64,000 nucleotides of DNA from Luteolibacter yonseiensis (GCF_016595465.1 NZ_JAENIK010000011.1:124001-188000), one strand, 5' to 3'; shown: positions 42,724-60,337, numbered from the stretch's first letter. Numbers and translations are program-made. The notes: generated from the sequence alone by a model not told the origin.

Positions 42724-44052
42724 CTATTCCGCGACCTTCGGACGGGACGAGTAGTGCTTCACCAGACCGGCGCAAAGGGCGTCGGCGTACTCCCGGAAGA
42801 TGGATGGCCGGAATCTGCCTTGGATTTCCTTGTATCCATCATAATCGCCCGCCTGGATGCGGGCATAGTCGATGGTGGAGTTCATCACGTAAGGTTCCAT
42901 GAAAATGACCGGGCAGTCGTAAAGGCGGTTGGCAAGAAGATTGCGGATCCAGAGGTAGGGTTGGCCGGGGACTCCACGGACATTTCTGTTCTCAGGCAGA
43001 TAGGTATATGCCGGAAGCCCGCTGATCTGGGCGAAGGTGTTGGCGACGGTGGATCCTACAAGAACTTCCTCCTGGTGGGTGCGCTGGAGGAGTTTTTGCA
43101 GGAGGGCGAAGCGTTGGTCGGCGAGAAGCACTTCCTCATCGTTGTAGGCCCCGTTGAGGATGAGGTGGAGATGGGTGCGGTCGATGAGGGTGGGCTGCAG
43201 AGGGTTTCCCCATGCCTCGGCATTGAAATGAAGGCAGAGGACGAGGTCGGGCTTGAGGGTCTTGTTGACGAGTTCCGCGCGCGAGCGGATTTCCGCGGTG
43301 CGGTAGAAGAGCCGTTCGGCAAGTTTTTGCAGAGCTGCGGGAGAATCCGGTGGGGAGCCGGAATCCCGGGCGAGGGATTGGAGCGCGTCCGGACGAAGTG
43401 GGGTGACGGGTTCGAGCTTTTCGCGCACGAGGGAGATGGTCGCTCCCATCGCTTCCAGACGGGGCTTGAGGAGTTTTGCGACAAAGAGAGTCATGTCGCC
43501 CTCCATCACAGGGGTGCCGGTGCCGAGGGTGAACCAGCGTTCCTCCATCTTGGCCCATTCCCCGCCGATATGGCCGGCATCGATGGCGATTTTCAGGCCT
43601 GCCAAAGGCTTTTCCGCCGTGGCGGGCGGCAGTTCGGCAGTGGTGCGCCAGTGGCGCGAGGCCTGGATCTCCTCACCGGGAGAGGCGAAACTGAGGCGGA
43701 AAACCTCGCCCTCCGGAGAACCGTCCATCTTGATGAGAGCCTCGTGATCGGTAAGCGTGATACAGGTTTTCCACGCCTCTCCGGTGGTGAAAATGGTGGT
43801 GAGGAGTGTCTCGAAATCGCTACGGGTGATGGTTTTTTGGTAAACCTCAAGTGCCTGCCAATCAGGCTGAGCGGCGAGCATGGAGAGGGCGGGGGACGGT
43901 TCCGGTGGCTGGGGAGCCGGGATCCGCGCGGTGGGTCGGGGATCCGGTTGCCGCCGTGCCGGCGATTGTCGCACAAGCAACAGCGGGATGAGCGCCGCCG
44001 AGGCGATCAGGATGAGGGCGATCGGGAAGAAGCGCTTGGAGAACAGGATCAT
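42724..44052 (-). CDS. N-acetylmuramoyl-L-alanine amidase (Amidase_3)
   Basis: This 442-residue protein has one N-terminal membrane anchor (about 9-27) and a Pro-rich linker (29-55). The catalytic domain, from about residue 150, has zinc ligands H161 in 'IAIDAGHIGGEW', E184 in 'MEGDMTLFVAKLL' and H275 in 'LCLHFNAEA'. It cleaves the amide bond between MurNAc and the stem peptide in the periplasm. The ATG lies 82 bases from the divergent YmdB-type gene. Confidence 0.88.
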   Translation of the reverse strand: MILFSKRFFPIALILIASAALIPLLLVRQSPARRQPDPRPTARIPAPQPPEPSPALSMLAAQPDWQALEVYQKTITRSDFETLLTTIFTTGEAWKTCITLTDHEALIKMDGSPEGEVFRLSFASPGEEIQASRHWRTTAELPPATAEKPLAGLKIAIDAGHIGGEWAKMEERWFTLGTGTPVMEGDMTLFVAKLLKPRLEAMGATISLVREKLEPVTPLRPDALQSLARDSGSPPDSPAALQKLAERLFYRTAEIRSRAELVNKTLKPDLVLCLHFNAEAWGNPLQPTLIDRTHLHLILNGAYNDEEVLLADQRFALLQKLLQRTHQEEVLVGSTVANTFAQISGLPAYTYLPENRNVRGVPGQPYLWIRNLLANRLYDCPVIFMEPYVMNSTIDYARIQAGDYDGYKEIQGRFRPSIFREYADALCAGLVKHYSSRPKVAE

Positions 44053-44134
44053 TCAGGAAATAGGATTGTCGGGGAGGGGAGGAATGTGGAGCTTTGTGAC
44101 GGAGCGGGATACAACCATACGCTCATCTGATTTT

Positions 44135-44932
44135 ATGCCAGCGATTCGTATTTTATTTCTCGGTGACGTGGTGGGGGAGCCCGGACGCAAGGCGGTGATC
44201 GAACAACTGCCGCTTTTGAAACAGTCGGAGGGGCTCGATTTTATCATTGTGAACGGGGAAAACTCGGCTGGCGGCAAGGGGATCACTCCGAAAATCGCGA
44301 TTGATCTCCTGCGCGCCGGTGCCGCCGTGATCACCACCGGAGACCATGTGTGGGACCAGCAGGAGATCGTCGATTATTTCCCGACGGAACCCCGGTTGTT
44401 GCGTCCCATCAACTATCCCGAGGGAACGCCAGGCAAGGGCAGTGTGGTTTTGGAAACTTCCAAGGGGAAGGTGGCGGTGATGCAGGCGCAGGGGCGTTCT
44501 TTCATCCAACCGCCGCTGGAGAATCCCTATCTGGCCGCGGAAAAAGAGGCGGAGCGGTTGCGGGCGGAGGGTGTGATGGCGATCGTGATGGATTACCACG
44601 CGGAAACGACGAGCGAGAAGATCGCCATGGGCCGGATGCTCGATGGCAAGGTGTCGCTCGTTGTTGGAACCCATACACATGTCCAAACGGCGGACGAGAG
44701 CATTTTTCCCGGCGGGACCGGCTATCTGACGGATGCGGGGATGTGTGGACCGGAGGAATCCGTCCTGGGCCGCAGCATCGAGTCCGTGGTCTGGCGGTTC
44801 AAGTCCGGCCTGCCCACCCGTTTTCCGGTTGCGAAGGGGCCGGTGAGGCTTTGTGGCGTCATTGTGGACGTCGACATGGAAAACGGCGCGTGTCTGGCAA
44901 TAAAAAGGCTCTCATTGTTGTTGCCGGAATGA
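44135..44932 (+). CDS. TIGR00282/YmdB-family metallophosphoesterase
   Basis: This 265-residue protein has the metal motifs 'LFLGDVVGEPGRKAV', 'NGENSAGGKGIT', 'TTGDHVWDQQEI', 'DYHAETTSEK' and 'GTHTHVQTADE', the full YmdB signature. YmdB of Bacillus hydrolyses cyclic nucleotides or 2',3'-cyclic phosphates and affects biofilm gene control. It is separated by 208 bases from the tRNA-Thr/tuf transcript and by 82 bases from the amidase gene. Confidence 0.92.
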   Translation: MPAIRILFLGDVVGEPGRKAVIEQLPLLKQSEGLDFIIVNGENSAGGKGITPKIAIDLLRAGAAVITTGDHVWDQQEIVDYFPTEPRLLRPINYPEGTPGKGSVVLETSKGKVAVMQAQGRSFIQPPLENPYLAAEKEAERLRAEGVMAIVMDYHAETTSEKIAMGRMLDGKVSLVVGTHTHVQTADESIFPGGTGYLTDAGMCGPEESVLGRSIESVVWRFKSGLPTRFPVAKGPVRLCGVIVDVDMENGACLAIKRLSLLLPE

Positions 44933-45002
44933 GTGGATTGGCCGTGGCAAGCCCTGCAAATTCAATAGATTCAGATAAATTTCCTTTTCACGGAGATTTT
45001 TT

Positions 45003-45030
45003 TTGACAGAGTGATCGGCTTTGTTACTGT
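45003..45030 (+). promoter_or_regulatory. candidate promoter of the tRNA-Thr-tuf transcript
   Basis: A perfect -35 consensus TTGACA (45003-45008) is followed after 16 bases by TACTGT (45025-45030). It lies about 105 bases upstream of tRNA-Thr, where the promoter of this translation cluster is expected. The -10 match is modest. Confidence 0.55.
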
Positions 45031-45140
45031 CCCGCCGCTCTTCCCCACAACAAGTCAGGGGTGCCGCGCCTGGTCTCGCTCTATTATGAGATTGGTCGCG
45101 GTGTTTTTGTCGGGTGAAGGAGAGCACAACATGTCCAGAT

Positions 45141-45216
<76 letters not shown>

Positions 45217-45264
45217 GGGCATTTTGAAAAAATCTCAATCGTCTCAAGCAGAACAACAACCACC

Positions 45265-46449
45265 ATGGCTAAAGAATCATTCCAACGCAACAAGCCGCAC
45301 GTAAACATCGGCACGATCGGTCACGTTGACCACGGCAAAACCACCCTCACGGCGGCGATTACAAACACGCTTGCAGACAAGGGCCTCGCACAGAAGAAGA
45401 GCTATGCGGACATCGACGCCGCTCCCGAAGAGCGTGAGCGCGGCATCACCATCAACACCGCACACGTTGAGTACGAAACCACCAAGCGCCACTACGCACA
45501 CGTGGACTGCCCGGGACACGCCGACTATGTGAAGAACATGATCACCGGTGCCGCCCAGATGGACGGTGGTATCCTCGTTGTTTCCGCTGCTGACGGCCCG
45601 ATGCCACAAACCCGCGAGCACATCCTTCTTGCCCGCCAGGTCGGCGTTCCTGCCCTCGTTGTTTTCATGAACAAGGTTGACCTTGTTGACGACGAAGAGC
45701 TTCTCGAGCTGGTTGAAATGGAAGTCCGCGACCTCCTTTCCTCCTACGAATTCCCAGGCGACGACATCCCGATCGTCAAGGGTTCCGCCAAGGCGGCTCT
45801 TGAAGGCGACGCCGCTCAGATGGAGAACATCATGAAACTCATGGATGCGGTTGATTCCTACATCCCTGAGCCAGAGCGTCCGATCGACAAGACCTTCCTC
45901 ATGCCGATCGAAGACGTGTTCTCGATCGAAGGTCGTGGAACGGTCTGCACCGGCCGTGTCGAGCGCGGTATCATCAAGAAGATGGAAGAAGTCGAAATCG
46001 TTGGTATCCGCGACACGCAGAAGACCACCGTCACCGACATCGAAATGTTCCGCAAGCTCCTCGACGAAGGTCGCGCCGGTGACAACGTCGGTCTCCTCAT
46101 CCGCGGTCTCAAGAAGGACCAGGTCGAGCGTGGCCAGGTCATCGCCAAGGTCGGCTCCGTCAAGGGCCACACGATCTTCAAGTCCGAGATCTACGTCCTT
46201 TCCAAGGAAGAAGGCGGCCGCCACACCCCGTTCTTCTCGAACTACCGCCCGCAGTTCTACTTCCGTACCACGGACGTGACCGGCAGCATCAAGCTTCCGG
46301 AAGGTGTCGAAATGGTGATGCCTGGTGACAACATCAACCTTGAGGTTGAGCTCATCACCCCGATCGCCATGGAGCCAACCATGCGTTTCGCGATCCGCGA
46401 AGGTGGCCGTACCGTGGGTGCGGGCCGCGTCGGTGAGATCATCAAGTAA
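45265..46449 (+). CDS. tuf: elongation factor Tu
   Basis: This 394-residue GTPase delivers aminoacyl-tRNA to the ribosome. G1 'GHVDHGKT' is at 19-26, followed by '[20 protein letters not shown]' (G3) and 'NKVD' (G4). Length and sequence fit bacterial EF-Tu throughout. It lies between tRNA-Thr and tRNA-Trp at the head of the translation/transcription cluster, and two hairpins follow its stop. Confidence 0.99.
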   Translation: MAKESFQRNKPHVNIGTIGHVDHGKTTLTAAITNTLADKGLAQKKSYADIDAAPEERERGITINTAHVEYETTKRHYAHVDCPGHADYVKNMITGAAQMDGGILVVSAADGPMPQTREHILLARQVGVPALVVFMNKVDLVDDEELLELVEMEVRDLLSSYEFPGDDIPIVKGSAKAALEGDAAQMENIMKLMDAVDSYIPEPERPIDKTFLMPIEDVFSIEGRGTVCTGRVERGIIKKMEEVEIVGIRDTQKTTVTDIEMFRKLLDEGRAGDNVGLLIRGLKKDQVERGQVIAKVGSVKGHTIFKSEIYVLSKEEGGRHTPFFSNYRPQFYFRTTDVTGSIKLPEGVEMVMPGDNINLEVELITPIAMEPTMRFAIREGGRTVGAGRVGEIIK

Positions 46450-46465
46450 GTTCAAGCAACGAGGC

Positions 46466-46531
46466 TTCCCGCGGGTTTCCGCGGGAATGCTGGACTCCGG
46501 GGCATCCCGCCTTAAAACGGGATGCCCTTAA
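46466..46531 (+). terminator. two hairpins after tuf
   Basis: The first is TTCCCGCGG-loop-CCGCGGGAA at 46466-46487. The second is a perfect 10-bp stem GGGCATCCCG / CGGGATGCCC (46500-46527, loop of 8). The T tail is weak (TTAAGTC), so this is either a partial terminator or a processing and stability structure between tuf and tRNA-Trp. Confidence 0.55.
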
Positions 46532-46545
46532 GTCGCCTCAAAAAA

Positions 46546-46621
46546 ACGGAAGTAGCTCAATTGGTAGAGTAGCGGTCTCCAAAACCGTTGGTTGTGGGTT
46601 CGAGTCCCACCTTCCGTGCCA
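46546..46621 (+). tRNA. tRNA-Trp (anticodon CCA)
   Basis: Acceptor ACGGAAG pairs with CTTCCGT, D arm GCTC/GAGT type, anticodon stem GCGGT/ACCGT with loop CTCCAAA (anticodon CCA), T arm GTGGG/CCCAC. Discriminator G and an encoded CCA end are present. Placement between tuf and secE is the common order. Confidence 0.96.
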
Positions 46622-46653
46622 TTTTCCTCTCAGTCCCACCGTCAAACGACCAC

Positions 46654-46887
46654 ATGTTTTCCAAAATCTCAAATTTCTTGGGCGAAGTAAAAGGAGAGCT
46701 CCGCAAAGCGAGCTGGCCTTGGGAATCGGACCCGAAAATCAAGGGGATCAAGAAATACAAGGAGCTTGTTGACTCGACGATCGTCGTGCTCATCGCGATG
46801 GTTCTTCTCGCTGGCTTCGTCCAGTTCTGGGACTTCTTCCACGTTCTGATTGTGGGCTTTTTCACCAACTTCGACTTCGGCCGCTGA
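46654..46887 (+). CDS. secE: preprotein translocase subunit SecE
   Basis: This 77-residue protein has the SecE core 'FLGEVKGELRKASWPWESD' (amphipathic helix) followed by one transmembrane span (about 47-66). It is the small subunit of the SecYEG channel. The start at 46654 was chosen because it begins the conserved helix; upstream codons are in the tRNA region. nusG follows 47 bases downstream, as usual. Confidence 0.95.
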   Translation: MFSKISNFLGEVKGELRKASWPWESDPKIKGIKKYKELVDSTIVVLIAMVLLAGFVQFWDFFHVLIVGFFTNFDFGR

Positions 46888-46934
46888 TCCGGCAGGCCGA
46901 TCGTTTTTTCATTTTCATCTCCGACCGACCCGTC

Positions 46935-47504
46935 ATGTCAGAAACCAAACCATTCCGCGACCAGTGGTACGTTGTCCAGGTCCTTTCCGGCCAGGAAGGC
47001 AAAGTCCGTGACCGGATTGCCCGCAACGCCGAAGCCGAGGGAATGACCGAATACATCCGCGAAGTGCTCGTCCCGACCGAAATGGTCTCCGAGATCCGTC
47101 GCGGCAAGAAGACCGAAACGAAGAAGAAATTCTTCCCGGGCTACATCATTGTGAACATGAACCTCGCCACCGAGGACAACCAGCTCGTCGAGAAGACCTG
47201 GTTTTTCATCAAGGAGATGGAAGGTGTCATCGGTTTCGCTGGAACCAAGGACCGCCCCGCGCCGATGCGTCCGCGTGAGGTGGAAGCGATGCTTTCGCAG
47301 ATCAAGGAGCGCGAGGAGAGCGTGCGCCCATCCATCAGTTTCGAAGTCGGCGATACCGTGAAAGTCGCCGACGGACCATTCCAGAGCCAGAACGGCATCG
47401 TCGAGGAAATCGACCCGGAACGCGGCAAACTCCGCGTCTCGGTCACCATCTTCGGACGCAGCACGCCGGTCGAACTCGAATATTGGCAGGTCGAAAGAGC
47501 ATAA
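46935..47504 (+). CDS. nusG: transcription termination/antitermination factor NusG
   Basis: This 189-residue protein has the NGN domain ('QWYVVQVLSGQEGKVRDRI' and 'KKKFFPGYIIVNM') and a C-terminal KOW motif ('FEVGDTVKVADGPFQSQNG'). It binds RNA polymerase and couples it to ribosomes or Rho. It is cotranscribed with secE and rplK. Confidence 0.97.
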   Translation: MSETKPFRDQWYVVQVLSGQEGKVRDRIARNAEAEGMTEYIREVLVPTEMVSEIRRGKKTETKKKFFPGYIIVNMNLATEDNQLVEKTWFFIKEMEGVIGFAGTKDRPAPMRPREVEAMLSQIKEREESVRPSISFEVGDTVKVADGPFQSQNGIVEEIDPERGKLRVSVTIFGRSTPVELEYWQVERA

Positions 47505-47568
47505 TTCTCTTTACCTGCGCTCCCGAATATACAACCACCCCTCTCCCGCAAGTTAACCGCATCTATTT

Positions 47569-47997
47569 ATGGCCAAGGAAGTCGTCAAACTCATCAAGCT
47601 CCAGATCAAGGCTGGTGCCGCCAATCCATCACCTCCAGTGGGCCCAGCCCTCGGTCAGGCTGGTGTCAACATCATGGCGTTCTGTAAGGAATTCAACGCG
47701 AACACTCAAGCCCAAGCCGGCGACGTGCTTCCTGTGGTGATTTCGGTTTACAAGGACAAATCGTTCTCCTTCATCACCAAGAAGCCCCCCGCCGGCAACC
47801 TTCTCAAGAAGGCGGCAGGTCTCGCTTCCGGCTCGAAAGAGGCGAACAAGATCAAGGTTGGCAAGATCACGAAGGCCCAGCTCATGGAAGTCGTGAAAAT
47901 CAAGATGCCCGACCTCAATACAAAGGATCCCGAGGCAGCCGCCCGCATTCTCGCGGGTACCGCCCGCCAGATGGGCCTCGAAATCGAAGGCTACTGA
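47569..47997 (+). CDS. rplK: 50S ribosomal protein L11
   Basis: This 142-residue protein has the L11 signatures '[20 protein letters not shown]' and '[13 protein letters not shown]'. It binds the GTPase centre of 23S rRNA. It is followed by rplA after 93 bases. Confidence 0.98.
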   Translation: MAKEVVKLIKLQIKAGAANPSPPVGPALGQAGVNIMAFCKEFNANTQAQAGDVLPVVISVYKDKSFSFITKKPPAGNLLKKAAGLASGSKEANKIKVGKITKAQLMEVVKIKMPDLNTKDPEAAARILAGTARQMGLEIEGY

Positions 47998-48090
47998 AAA
48001 TTTCGCCGGAAACTTCTGATGAGGTGACCGGCACCCGCAGGAGGGAAACGCATCCCGCGCTCCCCGACCGAACTGCAAACTGATACTGAA

Positions 48091-48798
48091 ATGTCCAAAT
48101 TCCGCAGCAAACGCTACAAACAGGCAGCCGCTCTTGTCCAAGCCGGCAAGAACTACTCGCTCACCGATGCCATCTCGACCGTCAAAGGTTTCCCGGCACC
48201 AAAATTCACCCCGACCGTGACGCTTTCCTTCCACCTCGGCGTGGATCCCCGGAAGAGCGACCAGATGGTCCGTGGTTCCGTCTCCCTGCCGCACGGCACT
48301 GGTAAAAACGTCCGCGTCGTCGTCTTCGCCCAAGGTGCCGCCGCCGAGGCCGCCCGCGCCGCCGGTGCCGAGCACGTCGGTTACGAAGACCTCATCGCCA
48401 AGGTCCAGGGCGGTTTCACGGATTTCGACTCCGCGATCGCCACTCCGGACGCCATGACCGAAGTCCGGAAAATCGCCCGTGTCCTCGGACCCCGCGGCCT
48501 GATGCCGAACCCGAAGACCGGAACCGTCACCGACGACACCGCCAAGGCCGTGCGCGAGGTGAAGGCCGGACGCATCGACTACAAGCTCGACAAGAACGGC
48601 AACGTTTCCGCCTCCATCGGCAAGTCCTCCTTCGAACCTGCCCAGCTTGAGGAAAACGCACGCGCCCTTGTGGACAGCGTCGTCCGCGCCAAGCCCGCAT
48701 CCGCCAAGGGCAACTACATCCAAGCTGTGACACTCGCCGCTTCGATGCTCCCCGGCATCCCGCTGGAAGCCGCCACCTACACCAAGGCATCCGCTTAA
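48091..48798 (+). CDS. rplA: 50S ribosomal protein L1
   Basis: This 235-residue protein has 'LPHGTGKNVRVVVFAQG', 'VLGPRGLMPNPKTGTVTDD' and 'YKLDKNGNVSASIGKSSF', all L1 hallmarks. It forms the L1 stalk at the E site and in many bacteria also represses its own mRNA. rplJ starts 20 bases downstream. Confidence 0.98.
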   Translation: MSKFRSKRYKQAAALVQAGKNYSLTDAISTVKGFPAPKFTPTVTLSFHLGVDPRKSDQMVRGSVSLPHGTGKNVRVVVFAQGAAAEAARAAGAEHVGYEDLIAKVQGGFTDFDSAIATPDAMTEVRKIARVLGPRGLMPNPKTGTVTDDTAKAVREVKAGRIDYKLDKNGNVSASIGKSSFEPAQLEENARALVDSVVRAKPASAKGNYIQAVTLAASMLPGIPLEAATYTKASA

Positions 48799-48818
48799 TC
48801 CCAGGCCCGCCAACGAAA

Positions 48819-49358
48819 ATGAATCCAGATAAGAAAATCATCATCAACGGCCTCTTGGATCGCGTCAACGCGTCTCCTTACCTGATCGTCATCGATTACA
48901 CCGGCCTCACCGTGCAACAATTCACGGAACTCCGCAACCGTCTCGGTGCGGGTGGTGCGAGCTGCACCGTCGCGAAGAACAGCTACATGCGCAAGGCTCT
49001 CGCCGAAGCCGGTCTCCCGGACATCGGTGCGGACCTCGTCGGCCAGATGGCCTACGTCATGGGCGACTCGGAAGTTTTCGCCGCGGCGAAGGCGATCAAG
49101 AATTTCGAAAAGGAATTCAAGAAGCCCGAGATGAAGGTTGGCATCCTTGGCAACGCGGTCCTCGACACCGCGGCGCTTCAAAGCATCGCCGACATCCCAT
49201 CCCGCGAAGCGGTTCTTTCCCAACTTCTCGCAACCATCCTCGAGCCTGCGACCCGCATCGCCCGCGTGGTCAAGAACAAGTTCGATCCCGATGGCGACGA
49301 TTCGGCGGAGTCCACGGAAGCACCGGCTGCCGAAGCCGAGGCCGCGCCTGCCGAATAA
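48819..49358 (+). CDS. rplJ: 50S ribosomal protein L10
   Basis: This 179-residue protein holds the L10 N-terminal domain ('ASPYLIVIDYTGLTVQQFTEL' region, then 'CTVAKNSYMRKALAEAG') and a long C-terminal helix that binds L7/L12 dimers. The C-terminus is Ala/Glu-rich. A 178-base spacer with hairpins separates it from rplL, longer than usual. Confidence 0.97.
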   Translation: MNPDKKIIINGLLDRVNASPYLIVIDYTGLTVQQFTELRNRLGAGGASCTVAKNSYMRKALAEAGLPDIGADLVGQMAYVMGDSEVFAAAKAIKNFEKEFKKPEMKVGILGNAVLDTAALQSIADIPSREAVLSQLLATILEPATRIARVVKNKFDPDGDDSAESTEAPAAEAEAAPAE

Positions 49359-49368
49359 CAAATTCACG

Positions 49369-49395
49369 GTAGCGGCGGCCGCAAACCGCCGCTAC
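49369..49395 (+). repeat. 10-bp perfect hairpin in the rplJ-rplL spacer
   Basis: GTAGCGGCGG-N7-CCGCCGCTAC begins 11 bases after the rplJ stop. It is followed by TTTCAAAAAATCT, so it may act as a weak attenuator or mRNA stability element. The type of palindrome also resembles dispersed elements. The rest of the spacer has further GC-rich repeats (CTCCGGAG twice near 49490). Confidence 0.55.
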
Positions 49396-49536
49396 TTTCA
49401 AAAAATCTGAACTGACGGTGGGGGCGGCTCCCAAACCCACCCGAACCCATAATGGTTCCTCGTCGGAGCGGCGGCTGCCGCCCTGAAATCTCCGGAGGCT
49501 CCGGAGGCGACGATACCGCACAAGGAGAATACAAAA

Positions 49537-49908
49537 ATGGCTAACATTGATACACTCGTAGAAGAACTCGGCAAGCTCACCGTTCTGGAAGCTGTCGCTC
49601 TTGTCAAACAACTCGAAGAAACCTGGGGCGTCTCCGCCGCTGCACCAGTCGGCGTCGCCGGTCCTGCTGCTGTTGCTGAAGTCGTCGAGGAGAAGACTGA
49701 ATTCGACGTCGTCCTCACCGACGCCGGCGCAAACAAGATTGCCGTCATCAAGGCAGTCCGCGAAGTCGCTCCTGGCCTTGGTCTCGCCGATGCGAAGAAG
49801 CTCGTCGAGAGCGCTCCCGCAAAAATCCTCGAAGGCGTTGCCAAAGAGGCTGGCGAAACCGCCAAGAAAAAGCTCGAAGAGGCTGGTGCCAAAATCGAAC
49901 TCAAGTAA
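49537..49908 (+). CDS. rplL: 50S ribosomal protein L7/L12
   Basis: This 123-residue protein has the N-terminal dimerisation helix, an Ala-rich hinge (about 35-50) and the C-terminal domain '[20 protein letters not shown]' with '[15 protein letters not shown]'. It forms the ribosomal stalk that recruits translation factors. It has its own AAGGAG ribosome binding site. Confidence 0.98.
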   Translation: MANIDTLVEELGKLTVLEAVALVKQLEETWGVSAAAPVGVAGPAAVAEVVEEKTEFDVVLTDAGANKIAVIKAVREVAPGLGLADAKKLVESAPAKILEGVAKEAGETAKKKLEEAGAKIELK

Positions 49909-49921
49909 CACCTTTCAGACG

Positions 49922-49953
49922 ATTCCCGGGGCGGAGAAATCCGCTCCGGGAAT
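49922..49953 (+). terminator. attenuator-like hairpin between rplL and rpoB
   Basis: A 14-bp stem (ATTCCCGGGGCGGA / TCCGCTCCGGGAAT, one G-U pair) closes on a GAAA tetraloop and is followed by TTTCTGTC. It lies just after rplL. In other bacteria a partial terminator here lowers rpoBC expression relative to the ribosomal protein genes. Confidence 0.75.
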
Positions 49954-50098
49954 TTCTGTCGTGACCAGCGAGAGAACCTGATAAAAATAACTAGATTTTC
50001 CGGCTGATTCCGACATCACTTTCCAACGCTTGATCCACCCTGCCTGAGACCGTTCGCGGCTCGGGCTCAATTTGTAAGATAGAATACCACTAAACGCC

Positions 50099-54046
<3,948 letters not shown>

Positions 54047-54085
54047 TTTAGAACCGCGAACCCCAACCCTGACCCAATACCTAAC

Positions 54086-58297
<4,212 letters not shown>

Positions 58298-58334
58298 CGT
58301 GAACCGGCCCCTCCGGCCTGTCCGTTAAACCTCA

Positions 58335-58380
58335 AAACCAAGCCCCGGTCCGCATGATGCGGGCCGGGGCTTTTGGTTTC
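58335..58380 (+). terminator. strong intrinsic terminator after rpoC
   Basis: The stem AGCCCCGG ... CCGGGGCT extends inward through CCGCAT/ATGCGG and ends in TTTTGGTTT. It closes the tuf-rpoC cluster. The flanking A-rich 5' side suggests it also works on the minus strand for the PEP-CTERM gene. Confidence 0.9.
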
Positions 58381-58435
58381 ATCACCGTCATGCGAACGGA
58401 ACGGGTGGATCCACCTCAGGGACAGGACCCGGGCG

Positions 58436-59215
58436 TCAGGCCCTGCGGCGCTTGGAGCAGAGGACGAACGCTCCGATGCCGCCCAGAAGGAGGGCCGAAG
58501 GCTCGGGAATGGCGGGCATCATGCTGGTGACCGGCACACCGTTGACGAATTTCATGGAATTGGAGGGCAGCAGATCCAAGCGTTCACCCGGGTAGGTTCC
58601 GTATGGGGCGACCCGGTCCGTATAGTTGTCTGTTTCGAAACCTGACTTGCTCATGTTGGTGAAGGTGATCCTGTTCCATGTTGTTCCACCGGTTCCGAGA
58701 ATGTTGACGAAGGCGTAGGCCTGCGTGTTGTTCATTCCGCGGAATGGGCCATCCACCGGGTTGCCATGGTAGTCCGGCGCGGCCGCGACCTTTTCCAAAA
58801 GATTGCCGCTGGTGAACTGCGCGACCATCGTGGTGCCGGAGTAGAAGGTGATGACATTGTCGGTGTCCGCACCCGACCACCAGAAGCCGAAACAGGAATG
58901 GTTGCCCATGAGGGTCAGCGTGGTGATGGGAAGGCTGGCGTAGGACTGCACGGAATAGTTCGAACCACCCGCGCCTCCCCATTTGTCAGCCGCCTTCACG
59001 TGGAGTTGGTCGAAGGTCCCGACGCCGGTCCAGGTGACGTTTTTCATCCGTCCGGGGGCAAGCGTGTTGAAATCAAAAACCGAGGTTCCGGAGAGGGTGG
59101 AGGTGGTCCGTCCGGCTTCCTCCGCATACGCCACGATGGTCTGTGCGGAGCGGGCGGAGGTCACCATGAGGGCGCTGGCGGCGATAAGGTGGAACACGGT
59201 GTGTTGGAATTTCAT
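58436..59215 (-). CDS. PEP-CTERM exported protein
   Basis: This 259-residue protein has a signal peptide (about 1-23) and a C-terminal sorting signal 'PAIPEPSALLLGGIGAFVL' followed by CSKRRR: the PEP motif, a membrane span and a basic tail, recognised by exosortase. The middle is beta-rich and has no recognised domain; secreted PEP-CTERM proteins usually belong to the extracellular matrix. No exosortase gene is in the window. Confidence 0.88.
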   Translation of the reverse strand: MKFQHTVFHLIAASALMVTSARSAQTIVAYAEEAGRTTSTLSGTSVFDFNTLAPGRMKNVTWTGVGTFDQLHVKAADKWGGAGGSNYSVQSYASLPITTLTLMGNHSCFGFWWSGADTDNVITFYSGTTMVAQFTSGNLLEKVAAAPDYHGNPVDGPFRGMNNTQAYAFVNILGTGGTTWNRITFTNMSKSGFETDNYTDRVAPYGTYPGERLDLLPSNSMKFVNGVPVTSMMPAIPEPSALLLGGIGAFVLCSKRRRA

Positions 59216-59600
59216 ATGGGAAAGAGTCTCATGGTTCCTCCTGCTCCGGAATTACGCCGGAGCGTAACGCGACGTTACGCCAAGGCGTGGGGAGTCCCTG
59301 CGGGATGACGTGGGAAGCCCAGGCTCCGTGCCCTGAAATGGTGTCCGGGATGATCCATCACGGCCCGGCAGGAGGGTGTTTTTACGCGGAGGACGTGGCC
59401 CGGTCATCGCACGCTTGTCCTGCGTTTCTGGCTTGGTGACATCGGTATGAGAAGGATCGAGGGGGCTTGGATTCATTGGTGGCGTGGCTGTTTTTGAACC
59501 AGGGAAAACGTGGGGGATGATTCCCATTCCTTGCCAAAAAGCCCTCAACGAGTATCCGTAGTAACAATCCGCCCATCAGGCGCGTAAACTTGCCACGAAC
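59216..59600. other. divergent spacer between the PEP-CTERM and DUF1080 genes
   Basis: This 385-base spacer contains the inverted repeat GCGTAAC-N5-GTTACGC (59262-59280), about 47 bases upstream of the PEP-CTERM ATG, a possible operator. The rest shows no convincing coding frame or RNA gene. Confidence 0.5.
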
Positions 59601-60296
59601 ATGAAATCCATCCTTTTCCTCAGCCTGCTGTCCGCTCTCGCCCATGCGGGAAGCCAGAACCTCTTCAACGGCAAAGATCTCAGCGGTTGGGAAGGAAATC
59701 CCGATCTCTGGTCCGTCAAGGACGGCGCCATCACCGGCACCACCACCTTGGAGAAGCCCGCGGCATCCAACACCTTCCTCATCTGGAAGGGTGGCGATGT
59801 CTCTGATTTCAAGCTGACCCTGAAATACAAGATGACTCCCGGCGACGATAAGAAGTTCGTCAACAGCGGTATCCAATACCGCAGCAAGGTGGTGGATGCG
59901 GCGAATTGGGTGGTCGCCGGCTATCAGGGGGATTTCGAATACGGCAGCACCTACAGTGGCATCCTCTACGAGGAAAAGGGCCGTGGCATCCTCGCCCAGC
60001 GCGGACAGAAGGTCAAGATGACCCAAGGCGGCGATCCTTCGAAGCCCAACCTCGAAGTCACCGGCGAGACGGGCAAAAGCGATGAGATCCAGGCGGCCAT
60101 CAACAAGGACGATTGGAACGAATACTCCATTGTCGCCAAGGGCAAGACCGTCCGCCATTACATCAACGGCAAGCTCACCATCGAGGTGGAGGATGACACC
60201 GACGAAGCCGCGAAAAAAGGCGTTCTCGCCCTCCAGCTCCATGCCGGACCTCCGATGCAGGTCCAGTTCAAGGACATCGTGCTCGTCACGAAGTGA
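59601..60296 (+). CDS. secreted DUF1080 (3-keto-disaccharide hydrolase-like) protein
   Basis: This 231-residue protein has a signal peptide (about 1-16) and the DUF1080 concanavalin-like domain: 'NLFNGKDLSGWEGNPDLWSV', 'NSGIQYRSKVVD', 'YEEKGRGILAQRG' and 'LALQLHAGPPMQVQFKDIVL'. Some members hydrolyse 3-keto-disaccharides made by secreted sugar oxidases. They are numerous in Verrucomicrobiota and Planctomycetota. A terminator follows. Confidence 0.92.
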   Translation: MKSILFLSLLSALAHAGSQNLFNGKDLSGWEGNPDLWSVKDGAITGTTTLEKPAASNTFLIWKGGDVSDFKLTLKYKMTPGDDKKFVNSGIQYRSKVVDAANWVVAGYQGDFEYGSTYSGILYEEKGRGILAQRGQKVKMTQGGDPSKPNLEVTGETGKSDEIQAAINKDDWNEYSIVAKGKTVRHYINGKLTIEVEDDTDEAAKKGVLALQLHAGPPMQVQFKDIVLVTK

Positions 60297-60337
60297 CGTG
60301 ATTCCGGCAGCTCGATCTGGTCTCCCGTATTGATTCA

